Of a DNA stretch of 64,000 nt, positions 26,145 to 34,351 are shown in pieces. A program made the translations under genes and the position numbers. Every line of letters begins with the position of its first letter. The stretch's first letter is position 1. Under the pieces are notes generated by a model. The model was not told where the DNA came from. It worked only from the letters and a program-made list of their open reading frames with translations, and searched no databases. Source of the stretch: JBQTKD01 sp963703165 (GTDB lineage Bacteria > Actinomycetota > Actinomycetes > Sporichthyales > Sporichthyaceae); contig OY969798.1 of assembly GCA_963703165.1 (NCBI GenBank), forward strand, positions 3,224,001 to 3,288,000, written 5' to 3'.

Positions 26145-27209
26145 ATGAAGAACGTCCGCACGCGAGTGCTGTCGGTTGCTGCCGCGACCGGTGCTTTGGC
26201 CCTGACCGCCGGGATGCAGGCAGGGGTGGCCGAGGCCGCCTCCAACGCCTTCAACTTCGAGGACTCCAGCTACATCCTCACGCTGCGTGCCGGCGGTGTG
26301 GAGGCCTACGAGCAGATCCCGCGTGACCTGCCGACCGACTACGGCCACAGCTACGTCGACCTGATCCACGACATCGGCCAGACCCAGGGTCGTTGCGAGA
26401 GCTGGGGCGCCGGTTACTGGCTGGGCCAGGAGGTCGAGGAGGGTGTGCTCGGTGCGGGCGCTGCCCCGCCGGACGCCGGTGACGTCTCCGGTGGATACCG
26501 CAACCCGACCACCGCGCGCGACGTCAAGCCCAACCTGTCCGCCGGCAAGGACAACGAGTCCAACCGCAACCCGGGCGTGAAGAACTACTTCCCGCCGGGC
26601 AACGAGGTCGCCGACATCCCCAGCAACGGCAACGGCGTCCGCTGGGCCGCCGAGTGCAAGAGCGACACCGCCGGTCAGGGTGTCGGCGACAACGCCAACG
26701 TCGGCCCGTTCCAGGCGATGGGCAGCGCGTCCGCGGGCGTCGTCGACAAGACCACCGGCGTCTACACCGGCACGAGCCGGGCGTACATGATCGGCCTCGT
26801 CGGTGCGAGCGGCTTCGACAGCGCGTCGACCTTCATGCAGGTCACCAACAAGCCCAACGCCAAGCCGACCATCACCTACCGGATGAGCTACTTCAACTCC
26901 GGTGACCCGGTGAAGAACCGCGACAAGAACGGCGTCAACTTCGGCGGCAACGACGTCCCCGTCGAGCAGTTCGCGAAGCAGTTCAACGACCAGGCCAAGG
27001 CCGGCGGCAAGGCCGCCGCCCCGATCGGTCCGGCGGGCGCCGGAACGCTGACCCCCGAGGTCGGCGTGTCCACCGACGGCGGTCGTTACTCGATCACCAT
27101 CTCGGCCGGCCACGGCAACCTGGGCTTCGCCGCGCGTGAGGGCACCATCGGTGGCAACCAGGGCATGCGCATCGCCTCGGTCACCTTCCAGGGTGTCTAC
27201 GGCGGCTGA
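26145..27209 (+). CDS. Secreted paralog 2 of the tandem family
   Basis: 354 residues from ATG 26145, with AAGGAG 9 bp upstream. Signal peptide cleavage after GVAEA or thereabouts. Same family blocks as paralog 1 (SSYILTLRAGGVEAYEQIPR, SYVDLIHDIGQTQGRCESW, GAGYWLGQEVEEGVLGAGAA, GGYRNPTT, NYFPPGNEVADIP, YRMSYFNSG) and the two conserved cysteines (GRC, AEC). It is closest to paralog 1, sharing PEVGVSTDGGR and SAGHGNLGFAAREGTIGGNQ, which suggests a recent duplication. It has its own promoter-like signature and terminator, so it is a single-gene transcription unit. Confidence 0.85.
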   Translation: MKNVRTRVLSVAAATGALALTAGMQAGVAEAASNAFNFEDSSYILTLRAGGVEAYEQIPRDLPTDYGHSYVDLIHDIGQTQGRCESWGAGYWLGQEVEEGVLGAGAAPPDAGDVSGGYRNPTTARDVKPNLSAGKDNESNRNPGVKNYFPPGNEVADIPSNGNGVRWAAECKSDTAGQGVGDNANVGPFQAMGSASAGVVDKTTGVYTGTSRAYMIGLVGASGFDSASTFMQVTNKPNAKPTITYRMSYFNSGDPVKNRDKNGVNFGGNDVPVEQFAKQFNDQAKAGGKAAAPIGPAGAGTLTPEVGVSTDGGRYSITISAGHGNLGFAAREGTIGGNQGMRIASVTFQGVYGG

Positions 27210-27229
27210 TCGCCGAATCTGAACCACTG

Positions 27230-27264
27230 AATGCGGGGAGTGACCATTGGTCACTCCCCGCATT
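27230..27264 (+). terminator. Terminator hairpin after paralog 2
   Basis: Near-perfect 35-bp inverted repeat, arms AATGCGGGGAGTGACC and GGTCACTCCCCGCATT, followed by TGTATGTTC. It starts 20 bp after the stop codon. Confidence 0.85.
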
Positions 27265-27364
27265 TGTATGTTCACCCTGCGCCGAAGTATGTGTGACGGA
27301 TCGTCCGGTATGAGTGACGATGCGTAGTGTTATCCGAGTCACGTCAGAATTCTGATTCAAAGGT

Positions 27365-27392
27365 GAAACGTTCGGGCGAATCGGACCGATAG
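27365..27392 (+). promoter_or_regulatory. Promoter-like signature GAAAC-N17-CGATAG, paralog 3
   Basis: GAAAC at 27365-27369 and CGATAG at 27387-27392, 17 bp apart, 51 bp before the GTG. Third occurrence of the same boxes and spacing. Confidence 0.6.
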
Positions 27393-27442
27393 GCCTGCAG
27401 GTCCATCCCCACGTGTCCCGGATCACTTACGCAGGAGTCCCA

Positions 27443-28492
27443 GTGCCGAATATTCGCAAGCTCGCTCCCAAGGTCGCTGCAGGAAGCGCCCTCCTCATGG
27501 CCGCCGGCATGCTCGCCGCCCCGGCGCAGGCCGCCCCGACGGCCTTCAACTTCCAGGACGCCAGCTACATCCTGACCCTGCGCTCCGGCGGTATCGAGTA
27601 CTACGACGAGATCCCGCGCGTGCTCACGCAGCAGCAGGGCTTCAGCTACGTCGACCTGATCCACGACATCGGCCAGGAGAAGGGCCGTTGCGAGGCTTGG
27701 GGCGCGGGCTACTGGCTCAGCAACGAGGTCGAGGAAGGCGTGCTCGGTGCGGGCGCTGCCCCGCCGGACGCCGGTGACGTCTCCGGTGGATACCGCAACC
27801 CGACCACCTCGCGTGACGTCCAGCCGAACCTGTCGGCCGGCGACAACCAGTCCGCCCGTAACCCCGGCATCAAGAACTACTTCCCGCCGGGCAACGAGGT
27901 CGTCGACATCCCCACGACCGGTGCGGGCGTGAAGTGGATCGCCAAGTGCGACTCGGACGCCAAGGGCGCCGGCACCGGTGACCAGCACAACATCGGTGGC
28001 TTCCAGCTCATCGGCAGCACCGCGCAGGCCGAGGTCGACAAGGCCACCGGCGTCTACACCGGCTCGAGCCGCGCGTACGTCGTGGGCCTCGAGGGCGCTT
28101 CCGGCTTCGACAGCATGTCCTCCTTCATGCAGGTCGTGAACAAGCCGAACGAGAAGCCGGTCATCACCTACCGGATGAGCTACTTCAACTCCGGTGCCAA
28201 CACCGACAAGAACGGCTTCACCTTCGGTGGCCAGAACATCCCGGCCGACCAGTTCGCCAGTGCGTTCAACAACGGTGCGAAGTCCTTCGGCGAGGCCGTC
28301 AAGGCTGTCGGCCCGATCGGCGCCCAGACGCTGGCTCCGCAGGTCGGCGTCTCCACCGACGGTGGTCGCTACTCGATCTCCATCTCCGCGGCCACCGGCA
28401 ACCTCGGCTTCGCGGTCCGCGAGGGCGGCCTCGGCCAGAACCAGGGTGCGCGCTTCGGCTCGATCACCTTCGAGGGTGTCTACGGCAGCTGA
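27443..28492 (+). CDS. Secreted paralog 3 of the tandem family
   Basis: 349 residues from GTG 27443, CAGGAG upstream. Signal peptide ends near APAQA, residue 32. Family blocks are conserved: SYILTLRSGGIEYYDEIPR, FSYVDLIHDIGQEKGRCEAW, GAGYWLSNEVEEGVLGAGAA, NYFPPGNEVVDIPTTGAG, SRAYVVGLEGASGFDSMSSF. Two conserved cysteines (GRC, AKC). It groups with paralog 4 by the shared VLTQQQG/LLTQQQG block and the GPIGAQTL and ISAATGNLGF/ISAATGHLGF C-terminal segments. So the array looks like two pairs (1-2 and 3-4). Confidence 0.85.
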   Translation: MPNIRKLAPKVAAGSALLMAAGMLAAPAQAAPTAFNFQDASYILTLRSGGIEYYDEIPRVLTQQQGFSYVDLIHDIGQEKGRCEAWGAGYWLSNEVEEGVLGAGAAPPDAGDVSGGYRNPTTSRDVQPNLSAGDNQSARNPGIKNYFPPGNEVVDIPTTGAGVKWIAKCDSDAKGAGTGDQHNIGGFQLIGSTAQAEVDKATGVYTGSSRAYVVGLEGASGFDSMSSFMQVVNKPNEKPVITYRMSYFNSGANTDKNGFTFGGQNIPADQFASAFNNGAKSFGEAVKAVGPIGAQTLAPQVGVSTDGGRYSISISAATGNLGFAVREGGLGQNQGARFGSITFEGVYGS

Positions 28493-28510
28493 TCACCACC
28501 AGTACACCGC

Positions 28511-28539
28511 GGAGGCGCGACCCACCGGGTCGCGCCTCC
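28511..28539 (+). terminator. Terminator-like hairpin after paralog 3
   Basis: A 13-bp perfect stem (GGAGGCGCGACCC / GGGTCGCGCCTCC) with an ACC loop, 18 bp after the stop. No T-tract, as is common in actinobacteria. Confidence 0.8.
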
Positions 28540-28651
28540 TGCGCGTTGTGTGGGGCCACAAGTTCGCACATATGGGGGCAACCCGGCACCCGAGCCTGAA
28601 TCGATGAGCTTCTGCGGTCCAATCTCGTCCCCCACGCAGGAGTTGATTTCA

Positions 28652-29707
28652 GTGCTCAACCGCGTCCCCAGAACCCTCCGGGCGGCAGCCGCCGCCGGCA
28701 CCCTCGTGATGGTCGGTGGTGTGCTCGCCGGCACCGCCCAGGCCACCGACAACAAGTTCACGTTCCAGGACTCCAGCTACATCCTGACCCTGCGCTCGGC
28801 AGGCATCGAGTACTACGACTACATTCCGCGCCTGCTCACTCAGCAGCAGGGTCACTCCTACGTCGACCTGATTCACGACATCGGCCAGGAGACAGGCCGC
28901 TGCGAGAGCCTCGGCGCCGGCTACTGGCTCGGCCAGGAGGTCGAAGAAGGTGTGCTCGGCCCGGGTGCCGCGCCGCCCGACGCCGGCGACATCTCCGGTG
29001 GGTACCGCAACCCGACGCTCTCCCGGTCGGTCGAGCCGAACCTCTCCCCGGGCAAGAACGAGTCGAACCGGGACCCCGGTATCCGGAACTACTTCCCGCC
29101 GGGCAACGAGGTCGTCGACATCCCGGCGAGCGGCATGGGCGCCAAGTGGCTTGCCAAGTGCGACAACGACGTCAAGGGCGCGGCTCAGGGCGACCAGAAC
29201 CACCTCAACGGTTTCCAGGTCATCGGTTCGGTCGCGCAGGGCGAGATCTCCAAGACGACCGGCGTGTACACCGGCAGCAGCCGGGCCTACGTCCTCGGCC
29301 TGGAGGGCGCGTCCGGCTTCGACAGCTTCTCCTCGTTCATGCAGGTGGTGAACAAGCCCAATGAGAAGCCGACGATCACCTTCCGGATGAGCTACTTCAA
29401 CATGGGCGAGAACCCCGACAAGACAGGTGTCACCTTCGGCGGGCAGAGCATCCCGGTCGACACCTTCGCCAAGCAGTTCAACGAGGGAGCGAAGGCCTTC
29501 TCGGCCGCCGCCAAGCCGGTCGGCCCGATCGGCGCCCAGACCCTCGAGCCGCAGGTGGGTGTTTCCACCGACGGTGGCCGCTACTCGATCTCGATCTCCG
29601 CCGCCACCGGCCACCTGGGCTTCGCCACCCGGGAGGGCACGCTCGGCGAGGATCAGGGTGCGCGCTTCGGCTCGATCACCTTCGAGGGTGTCTACGGCGG
29701 CCCGTAA
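28652..29707 (+). CDS. Secreted paralog 4 of the tandem family
   Basis: 351 residues from GTG 28652, GCAGGAG upstream. Signal peptide ends near AGTAQA, residue 31. Hallmarks: SSYILTLRSAGIEYYDYIPR, SYVDLIHDIGQETGRCESL, GAGYWLGQEVEEGVLGPGAA, NYFPPGNEVVDIPASGMG, GVSTDGGRYSISISAATGHL. Two conserved cysteines (GRC, AKC). It is the most diverged member at the DNA level, and the upstream gap lacks the GAAAC-N17-CGATAG signature found before the other three, so it may be regulated differently. Confidence 0.85.
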   Translation: MLNRVPRTLRAAAAAGTLVMVGGVLAGTAQATDNKFTFQDSSYILTLRSAGIEYYDYIPRLLTQQQGHSYVDLIHDIGQETGRCESLGAGYWLGQEVEEGVLGPGAAPPDAGDISGGYRNPTLSRSVEPNLSPGKNESNRDPGIRNYFPPGNEVVDIPASGMGAKWLAKCDNDVKGAAQGDQNHLNGFQVIGSVAQGEISKTTGVYTGSSRAYVLGLEGASGFDSFSSFMQVVNKPNEKPTITFRMSYFNMGENPDKTGVTFGGQSIPVDTFAKQFNEGAKAFSAAAKPVGPIGAQTLEPQVGVSTDGGRYSISISAATGHLGFATREGTLGEDQGARFGSITFEGVYGGP

Positions 29708-29726
29708 GCACCCACCGCAGCACGAA

Positions 29727-29762
29727 GCCGGGGGCGCGGCCCGTGGGGGTCGCGCTCCCGGC
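29727..29762 (+). terminator. Terminator-like hairpin after paralog 4
   Basis: Imperfect GC-rich stem (GCCGGGGGCGCGGCCC against GGGGTCGCGCTCCCGGC) 20 bp after the stop codon; no T-tract. Confidence 0.65.
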
Positions 29763-29852
29763 GCTCTTCGGGAACCGTCGGGGGTGTCCCGGCGACTACT
29801 CTCGAGAGGCCGTCTGCGATCGGCCCCATCGCTTACATCCCGGGAGCACCAC

Positions 29853-30218
29853 GTGACCACCATGTCGTCGGACCTCAACTCACCCGAGGTCGCCGAGACC
29901 GGCTGCGGTCATCACACGGATCCGCCGGGTGAGCACAGCCGCGGCTACACGCCGGACAAGGACGCCTACCTCAAGCGCCTGCGCCGCATCGAGGGCCAGG
30001 TCCGAGGCCTGCAGCGGATGGTCGTCGAGGACGCCTACTGCATCGACGTGCTCACGCAGGTCTCCGCCGTCACCAAGGCCCTGCAGTCCGTCGCCCTCGG
30101 CCTGCTGACCGAGCACCTGGGCCACTGCGTCGCGCACGCCGTCGACGGCGGCGAGGACACCATGGACTCCAAGATCAAGGAAGCCGCGGACGCGATCTCC
30201 CGCCTCGTCCGCTCGTAA
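29853..30218 (+). CDS. CsoR-family metal-sensing repressor
   Basis: 121 residues from GTG 29853 (an ATG follows at 29862). The CsoR/RcnR fold is clear: YLKRLRRIEGQVRGLQRMV with the DNA-contact helix, then the copper ligand set Cys (DAYCIDVL) and His-x3-Cys (EHLGHC). An N-terminal extension rich in Cys/His (GCGHHTDPPGEHSRG) is unusual and may add metal sites. No copper ATPase or chaperone gene adjoins it; the next gene is a convergent flavohaemoprotein. The regulated genes must lie elsewhere. Confidence 0.88.
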   Translation: MTTMSSDLNSPEVAETGCGHHTDPPGEHSRGYTPDKDAYLKRLRRIEGQVRGLQRMVVEDAYCIDVLTQVSAVTKALQSVALGLLTEHLGHCVAHAVDGGEDTMDSKIKEAADAISRLVRS

Positions 30219-30224
30219 AAACAT

Positions 30225-30297
30225 GAGGGACGTCGTCCCCTACAGCCGCCTGTCAGCCTGAGTACCGGCTGACATGCTGCTGCACGGGCTGACAGGC
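30225..30297 (+). repeat. 73-bp hairpin repeat unit A (GACGTCGTC family)
   Basis: Starts GAGGGACGTCGTCCCC, continues with TGTCAGCC-TGAGTACC-GGCTGACA (an inverted repeat) and ends GGGCTGACAGGC. It begins 7 bp after the csoR-like stop. Homologous 73-bp units lie at 61466-61538 and 61583-61655 in reverse orientation. Confidence 0.85.
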
Positions 30298-30319
30298 CTC
30301 GGGGGTGCAGATAAATGGC

Positions 30320-30415
30320 AAGGGACGTCGTCCCCTACAGCCACATGTCAGCCTGAGTACCGGCTGACATGTTGCAGCTCGGGCTGACATGGTGCTGCTG
30401 GGGACGACGTCCCTC
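30320..30415 (+). repeat. Hairpin repeat unit B with closing inverted arm
   Basis: A second copy of the unit (AAGGGACGTCGTCCCC, CATGTCAGCC-TGAGTACC-GGCTGACATG), extended to GGGGACGACGTCCCTC at 30400-30415, which is the exact 16-bp complement of the arm that opens unit A at 30225. Units A and B together (30225-30415) can fold into one large cruciform or RNA structure between two convergent genes. No gene lies in 30219-30454. Confidence 0.85.
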
Positions 30416-30454
30416 AGCGATTTTCGGCGGCGGAGCGGCGGAGCGGCGGAGCGC

Positions 30455-31576
30455 CTACATATACAAATGGTCGCCGAAGGTGTCGAACTTCAGGCGGCCC
30501 ATGGGGATGTCGTGGACCAGGGCGCGGTCGATGCTGTGGCGAACCATCGCGGGGGAGCCGGCGATGTACATGTCGTGGTCGGCCCACTGCCCGTAGCGGA
30601 AGGCGACGTCGGCGATCATGCCCGTCTCGCCGGGGTAGCGGTCGTCCTCGGACACCGCGGGCACGACGGACAGCCAGGTGTGCTGGCGGGCCAGTGCCTG
30701 CATGGCCGGCAGGTCGTAGAGATCCTCGGGCTTGCGACCGCCGAAGAACACGTGCACCCGGCGATACCAGTTCCACCGGGCCATGTCCTCGATGATCGCC
30801 TTCATCGGGGCGAGGCCGGTGCCGCCCGCGACGCAGACGAGGTCGCGGGTCGAGGTGCGGTCCGCGGTCATCGTGCCGGTGGCGTGCCCCAGACGGATGA
30901 CGTCGCCGGGGTGCGCCTTGTTGACCAGTGACTGGCTGACCCAGCCTGCGTCGATGGCACGCACATGCAGTTCGAGGAGGTTGTCCTTGCGGGGCGCATT
31001 CGCGATCGAGTACCAACGCCAGACCCGGGGCCACCAGGGCGTTTCCACCGAGACGTACTGACCGGCCTCGTACGGGTAGTACTGGTCCGGGCGAACGGTC
31101 ACCACGACGATGTCGTCGGTGCGCTTCTCGTGCGAGACGATCTCGGCCAGCCACCAGTCCGGGGTGTCCAGGGCGGCCCGGCGCGACGACTCGATCATCG
31201 TCTGCGCGGCGATGCTGTACGCCGCGACCCAGGCGGCCTCGACCTCGGGGGTCCAGGCGTCGCCGGCGTAGCGTTTCAGGCCCGCGATCAGGGCCCGGCC
31301 GACGGCTTCGTAGTGGGCCGGCTTGGCGCCGAACTTGCGGTGGTCGCGACCGAGCTGCTCCAGGAAGTTCGCGAGGAACTCGGGACGCTCAATTCCCTGC
31401 ACAATGCGGATCAGGGCGCCGAGCAGACGGTTGCGCTGCGCGTCCATGGCCGGGGGGAACATCTCGCGCACGCCCGGGTTCTCGATGAAAAGCCGCGCGT
31501 AGAAGTAGCTCGCCACCTTGTCGGCATAAGGCTCGACAACGGTGAAGCTTTCCTTGATGAGTCGCGGATCCAGCAA
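30455..31576 (-). CDS. Flavohaemoprotein: globin domain fused to FAD/NAD(P)H reductase
   Basis: 373 residues, slightly shorter than classical Hmp. Globin part, residues 1-135: SYFYARLFIENPGVREMFPP (distal region) and the proximal-His segment LGRDHRKFGAKPAHYEAVG. Reductase part: FAD-binding VWRWYSIANAP, then NAD-binding VCVAGGTGLAPMKAIIEDM and YIAGSPAMV. Such proteins detoxify nitric oxide to nitrate or act as oxygen-dependent reductases. The start is read as TTG 31576, with no strong ribosome site. The nitrobindin gene at 53.5 kb is another candidate NO/haem protein in this window. Confidence 0.88.
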   Translation of the reverse strand: MLDPRLIKESFTVVEPYADKVASYFYARLFIENPGVREMFPPAMDAQRNRLLGALIRIVQGIERPEFLANFLEQLGRDHRKFGAKPAHYEAVGRALIAGLKRYAGDAWTPEVEAAWVAAYSIAAQTMIESSRRAALDTPDWWLAEIVSHEKRTDDIVVVTVRPDQYYPYEAGQYVSVETPWWPRVWRWYSIANAPRKDNLLELHVRAIDAGWVSQSLVNKAHPGDVIRLGHATGTMTADRTSTRDLVCVAGGTGLAPMKAIIEDMARWNWYRRVHVFFGGRKPEDLYDLPAMQALARQHTWLSVVPAVSEDDRYPGETGMIADVAFRYGQWADHDMYIAGSPAMVRHSIDRALVHDIPMGRLKFDTFGDHLYM

Positions 31577-31770
31577 GGCAGTCCCATTTGTCCGACAGTG
31601 CCGACATATCGCCGACGGACCGGCCCGCGGGTGGGCGGCGGCCTTACCGACGATACCGTCGCAACCCGCCTTTCATCAGGTGAGCGGCCATCCGGGGAGC
31701 ATTGCTCACACTGTTGGCCCAGCGTTTCTCATGCACCGTGGCGGCGAGGCGGACGAGGAGGGAGTGCGGC

Positions 31771-33258
31771 GTGCGGCAGCTGAACTCCTTCGATCAGCAG
31801 TTCCTGGCCGTGGAGAACTCCACACACAACGGCCACGTCGGCGGTCTGTATCTGCTGGAGCCCCCCGAGGGCGCCCCGGTCACCGTGGGGGCGCTGCGGG
31901 AGCTCGTCGCGGCCCGGGTGCACCTGCTGGAGCCTCTGCGCCGCAAGGTGATGGAGGTACCACTGAGGTTCGACCGGCCCTATTGGGTCGAGGTCGACGA
32001 GCTGGATCTCGATGCCCATGTCCAGGTGCACGTCGTCGCGCGCCCCGGCGGCGAGACCGAGCTCGCGGCGCTGGTGGCCGACCTGCACGCCCGCGCGCTG
32101 GACCGGGATCGACCACTCTGGGCGCTGCACCTGATCGACGGCCTGGTCGAGGGCCGGCAGGCGGTCTTCGGCAAGGTGCACCACGCGGTCGTCGACGGGG
32201 TCTCGGCGGCCGCCCTGCTCGGCGCCCTGCTCGACCGCAGCGCGGACACCCCGGCGGCCCTGCCCGACACCGTTGCCCCGCGGCGCGAGCTCACCCCGCG
32301 CCGCCGGCACCTGGTCGGTCGTGGTCTGGCCAACGCGGTCGCCCACCCGGCCCGCAGCCTGCGATCCCTGCCCCGACTGCTGCCGCACCTGGACCGCATG
32401 CCCGGGGCCGACCGGGTCCCCGGCTCGCGGACGGTGGCCACGTTGGCCGGCAAGGTGCCCGGCTGGTCGTCCGCCCGCGTCGCCGACGACGAACGGCCGG
32501 CCCGTCATCGGCTGCGGGTACCGCCGACCCCGTTCAACGCCCCCATCTCCGCACGGCGGGCCGTCGCGTTCGGGTCGGTCCCGGTGGCGCAGGTGCGCGC
32601 GCTGCGATCGGCGTTCGCCTGCAGCGACAACGACGTCGTCCTGGCCCTGTGCGCGGGCCTGCTACGCGCCTGGCTGAGTGCCCACCAGGCCTTGCCCGAG
32701 CGACCGCTGGTGATCGGCGTGCCGGTGTCCTTGCGTGCGCCGCGGGCCGAGGACGGTTCCCATCGTGGCGGTGGCAATCAGGTGTCGATGATGACCGCGC
32801 CGCTGCCCACCCACCTGGCCGATCCGGTCGAGCGACTGGAGGCGATCGCGGCGGCCATGTTGCTGGCGAAGCGTCAGATCTCCGGGATGCCCGAGAACTG
32901 GCTGAGCGATGTCACCGATCTCGTCCCGGCGGCGTTGCTGGGGCTCACCACGCGCAGCATCGGCCGGGTGCTGCACGGCGCCCGACGGCACCCGGTCAAC
33001 CTGGTGATCTCCAACGTCCCGGGTCCGCACGTGCCGCTCTACCTGGCCGGGGCCCGGATGGTCGCGCACTATCCGGTCTCGGCCGTCTCCGACGTCCTGG
33101 GTGGTCTGAACATCACCGTCGTCGGACACGACGGAGACCTCGACTTCGGTTTCGTCGCGTGCCCGGATCTGGTTCCGGACATCGCCGTGCTTGCCGCCGG
33201 CCTACCTGCCGCCCTTGCCGAACTGCAGGCCGCAATTCCCGCGGGCAAAGCACACTGA
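31771..33258 (+). CDS. WS/DGAT wax ester synthase/diacylglycerol acyltransferase
   Basis: 495 residues. The catalytic motif HHAVVDG (HHxxxDG) is near residue 138, in GKVHHAVVDGVSAAALLGAL; the later block VNLVISNVPGPHVPLYLAGA and the GLNITVVGHDGDLDFGFVAC region are typical of the family. These enzymes esterify fatty acyl-CoA to diacylglycerol or fatty alcohols for storage lipid. GTG 31771 is chosen because GGAGGGAG lies just upstream. The two hydrolase genes downstream (one convergent, one plus-strand) may act on related lipids, but no operon is evident. Confidence 0.9.
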   Translation: MRQLNSFDQQFLAVENSTHNGHVGGLYLLEPPEGAPVTVGALRELVAARVHLLEPLRRKVMEVPLRFDRPYWVEVDELDLDAHVQVHVVARPGGETELAALVADLHARALDRDRPLWALHLIDGLVEGRQAVFGKVHHAVVDGVSAAALLGALLDRSADTPAALPDTVAPRRELTPRRRHLVGRGLANAVAHPARSLRSLPRLLPHLDRMPGADRVPGSRTVATLAGKVPGWSSARVADDERPARHRLRVPPTPFNAPISARRAVAFGSVPVAQVRALRSAFACSDNDVVLALCAGLLRAWLSAHQALPERPLVIGVPVSLRAPRAEDGSHRGGGNQVSMMTAPLPTHLADPVERLEAIAAAMLLAKRQISGMPENWLSDVTDLVPAALLGLTTRSIGRVLHGARRHPVNLVISNVPGPHVPLYLAGARMVAHYPVSAVSDVLGGLNITVVGHDGDLDFGFVACPDLVPDIAVLAAGLPAALAELQAAIPAGKAH

Positions 33259-33265
33259 CATTCCG

Positions 33266-34162
33266 TCAGGTTCGACCGGCGTGCAACGCGTCCGCCCGCC
33301 GAGCGGTCCGCTCGATGCCGTCGTGCAGCACCGGCCACAGTTCCATCGGCATGTCGTGGCCCATGCCGGGGACCAGCACCAGTTCTGCCCCGGGGATCGC
33401 CCGCGCCGTGGCCCGGCCGCCGCTGACATGCACCAGCGGGTCCAGGGTGCCGTGGATGACGCACGCCGGCACCCGCACCGAACGCAGTGCCGCGGTGCGG
33501 TCCGGAGCGGCGACGATCGCGGCCAACTGGCGCATCGTCCCGGCCGGGTTGAGACCGCGGGCGTAGGTACGTCGCGCGCGGTCGGCCTGCCGGTCGCGGT
33601 TGGTCGACTGGTAGCGCGGGGTGGCGATGCGGCCCCAGCCCTCCACCGAGCGGCTGATGTACGCCTCCTCGCCGGGTGGCCATTTGTCGAACATGTGGCG
33701 CAGGATCCGCGGGGCCACCCAGCCGACCCGCTTGTTCCCGGTCGTGGACATGATCGACGTCAGCGAACGGACGCGCTCCGGGTGAGCGATCGTCAGGGCC
33801 TGCGCGATCATTCCGCCCATCGAGACCCCGACGACGTGCGCGGACGCGATCCCGAGGTGGTCCAGCAGGAGCGTGGCGTCCTCGGCCATGTCGTCCAGGG
33901 TGTACGGCTGCGCCGGGTCCCGACGGAAGTAGGACTTCCCGATCCGTCCGACACCCTCGCGGGCTCCGGACCGGCCGGTGTCGCGGTTGTCGTAGCGGAT
34001 CACCCGGAACCCGCGCCCGGCCAGTTCCGCGCAGAACTCGTCGTCCCACCAGATCATCGGCCCGCCGAGCCCCATGATCAGCAGCAGTGGCGGATCACTG
34101 CCCGCGCCGATCACCTCGTAACAGAGGTCGAATCCGTTGATCGAGGCGATGCATTCCGCCAT
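33266..34162 (-). CDS. Alpha/beta hydrolase
   Basis: 298 residues. Standard fold: LLLIMGLGGPMIWWDDEFCA (oxyanion region), RVIRYDNRDTGRSG, nucleophile elbow GVSMGG near residue 127, acidic residue in VIHGTLDPLVHVSGG, and catalytic His in VPGMGHDMP. It is close to the large TAP/esterase-like group annotated as hydrolases of small esters; the substrate is unknown. Convergent with the WS/DGAT gene, 7 bp between stops. Confidence 0.85.
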   Translation of the reverse strand: MAECIASINGFDLCYEVIGAGSDPPLLLIMGLGGPMIWWDDEFCAELAGRGFRVIRYDNRDTGRSGAREGVGRIGKSYFRRDPAQPYTLDDMAEDATLLLDHLGIASAHVVGVSMGGMIAQALTIAHPERVRSLTSIMSTTGNKRVGWVAPRILRHMFDKWPPGEEAYISRSVEGWGRIATPRYQSTNRDRQADRARRTYARGLNPAGTMRQLAAIVAAPDRTAALRSVRVPACVIHGTLDPLVHVSGGRATARAIPGAELVLVPGMGHDMPMELWPVLHDGIERTARRADALHAGRT

Positions 34163-34351
34163 CGGATATTTCCCTCTCCCTGCCGCTCGATCGTTGCCTG
34201 CCCATCCAATCCTGCGTGCTGGTCCGATCGGAGGGGCGGGGTACAGATGTTTCGCAGGGTTTGCCGAAGTGAGAGCGCGCCGATCAGGGCAGACCTACTC
34301 TCGAGGAACAGGCAGTCCGTCCGCATTGCCTGCCAGGAGAGTGTGTCGACG

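Noticed and set aside
25848..27275. 475-codon minus-strand frame with repetitive Val/Gly/Asp-rich sequence
   Set aside because: It mirrors the codon bias of paralog 2 and similar frames lie opposite each paralog; no start-site or family support.
24805..29707. MspA-type porin identity for the secreted paralogs
   Set aside because: Tandem secreted paralogs suggested porins, but the conserved blocks do not match MspA and lengths (about 320 mature residues) are too great.
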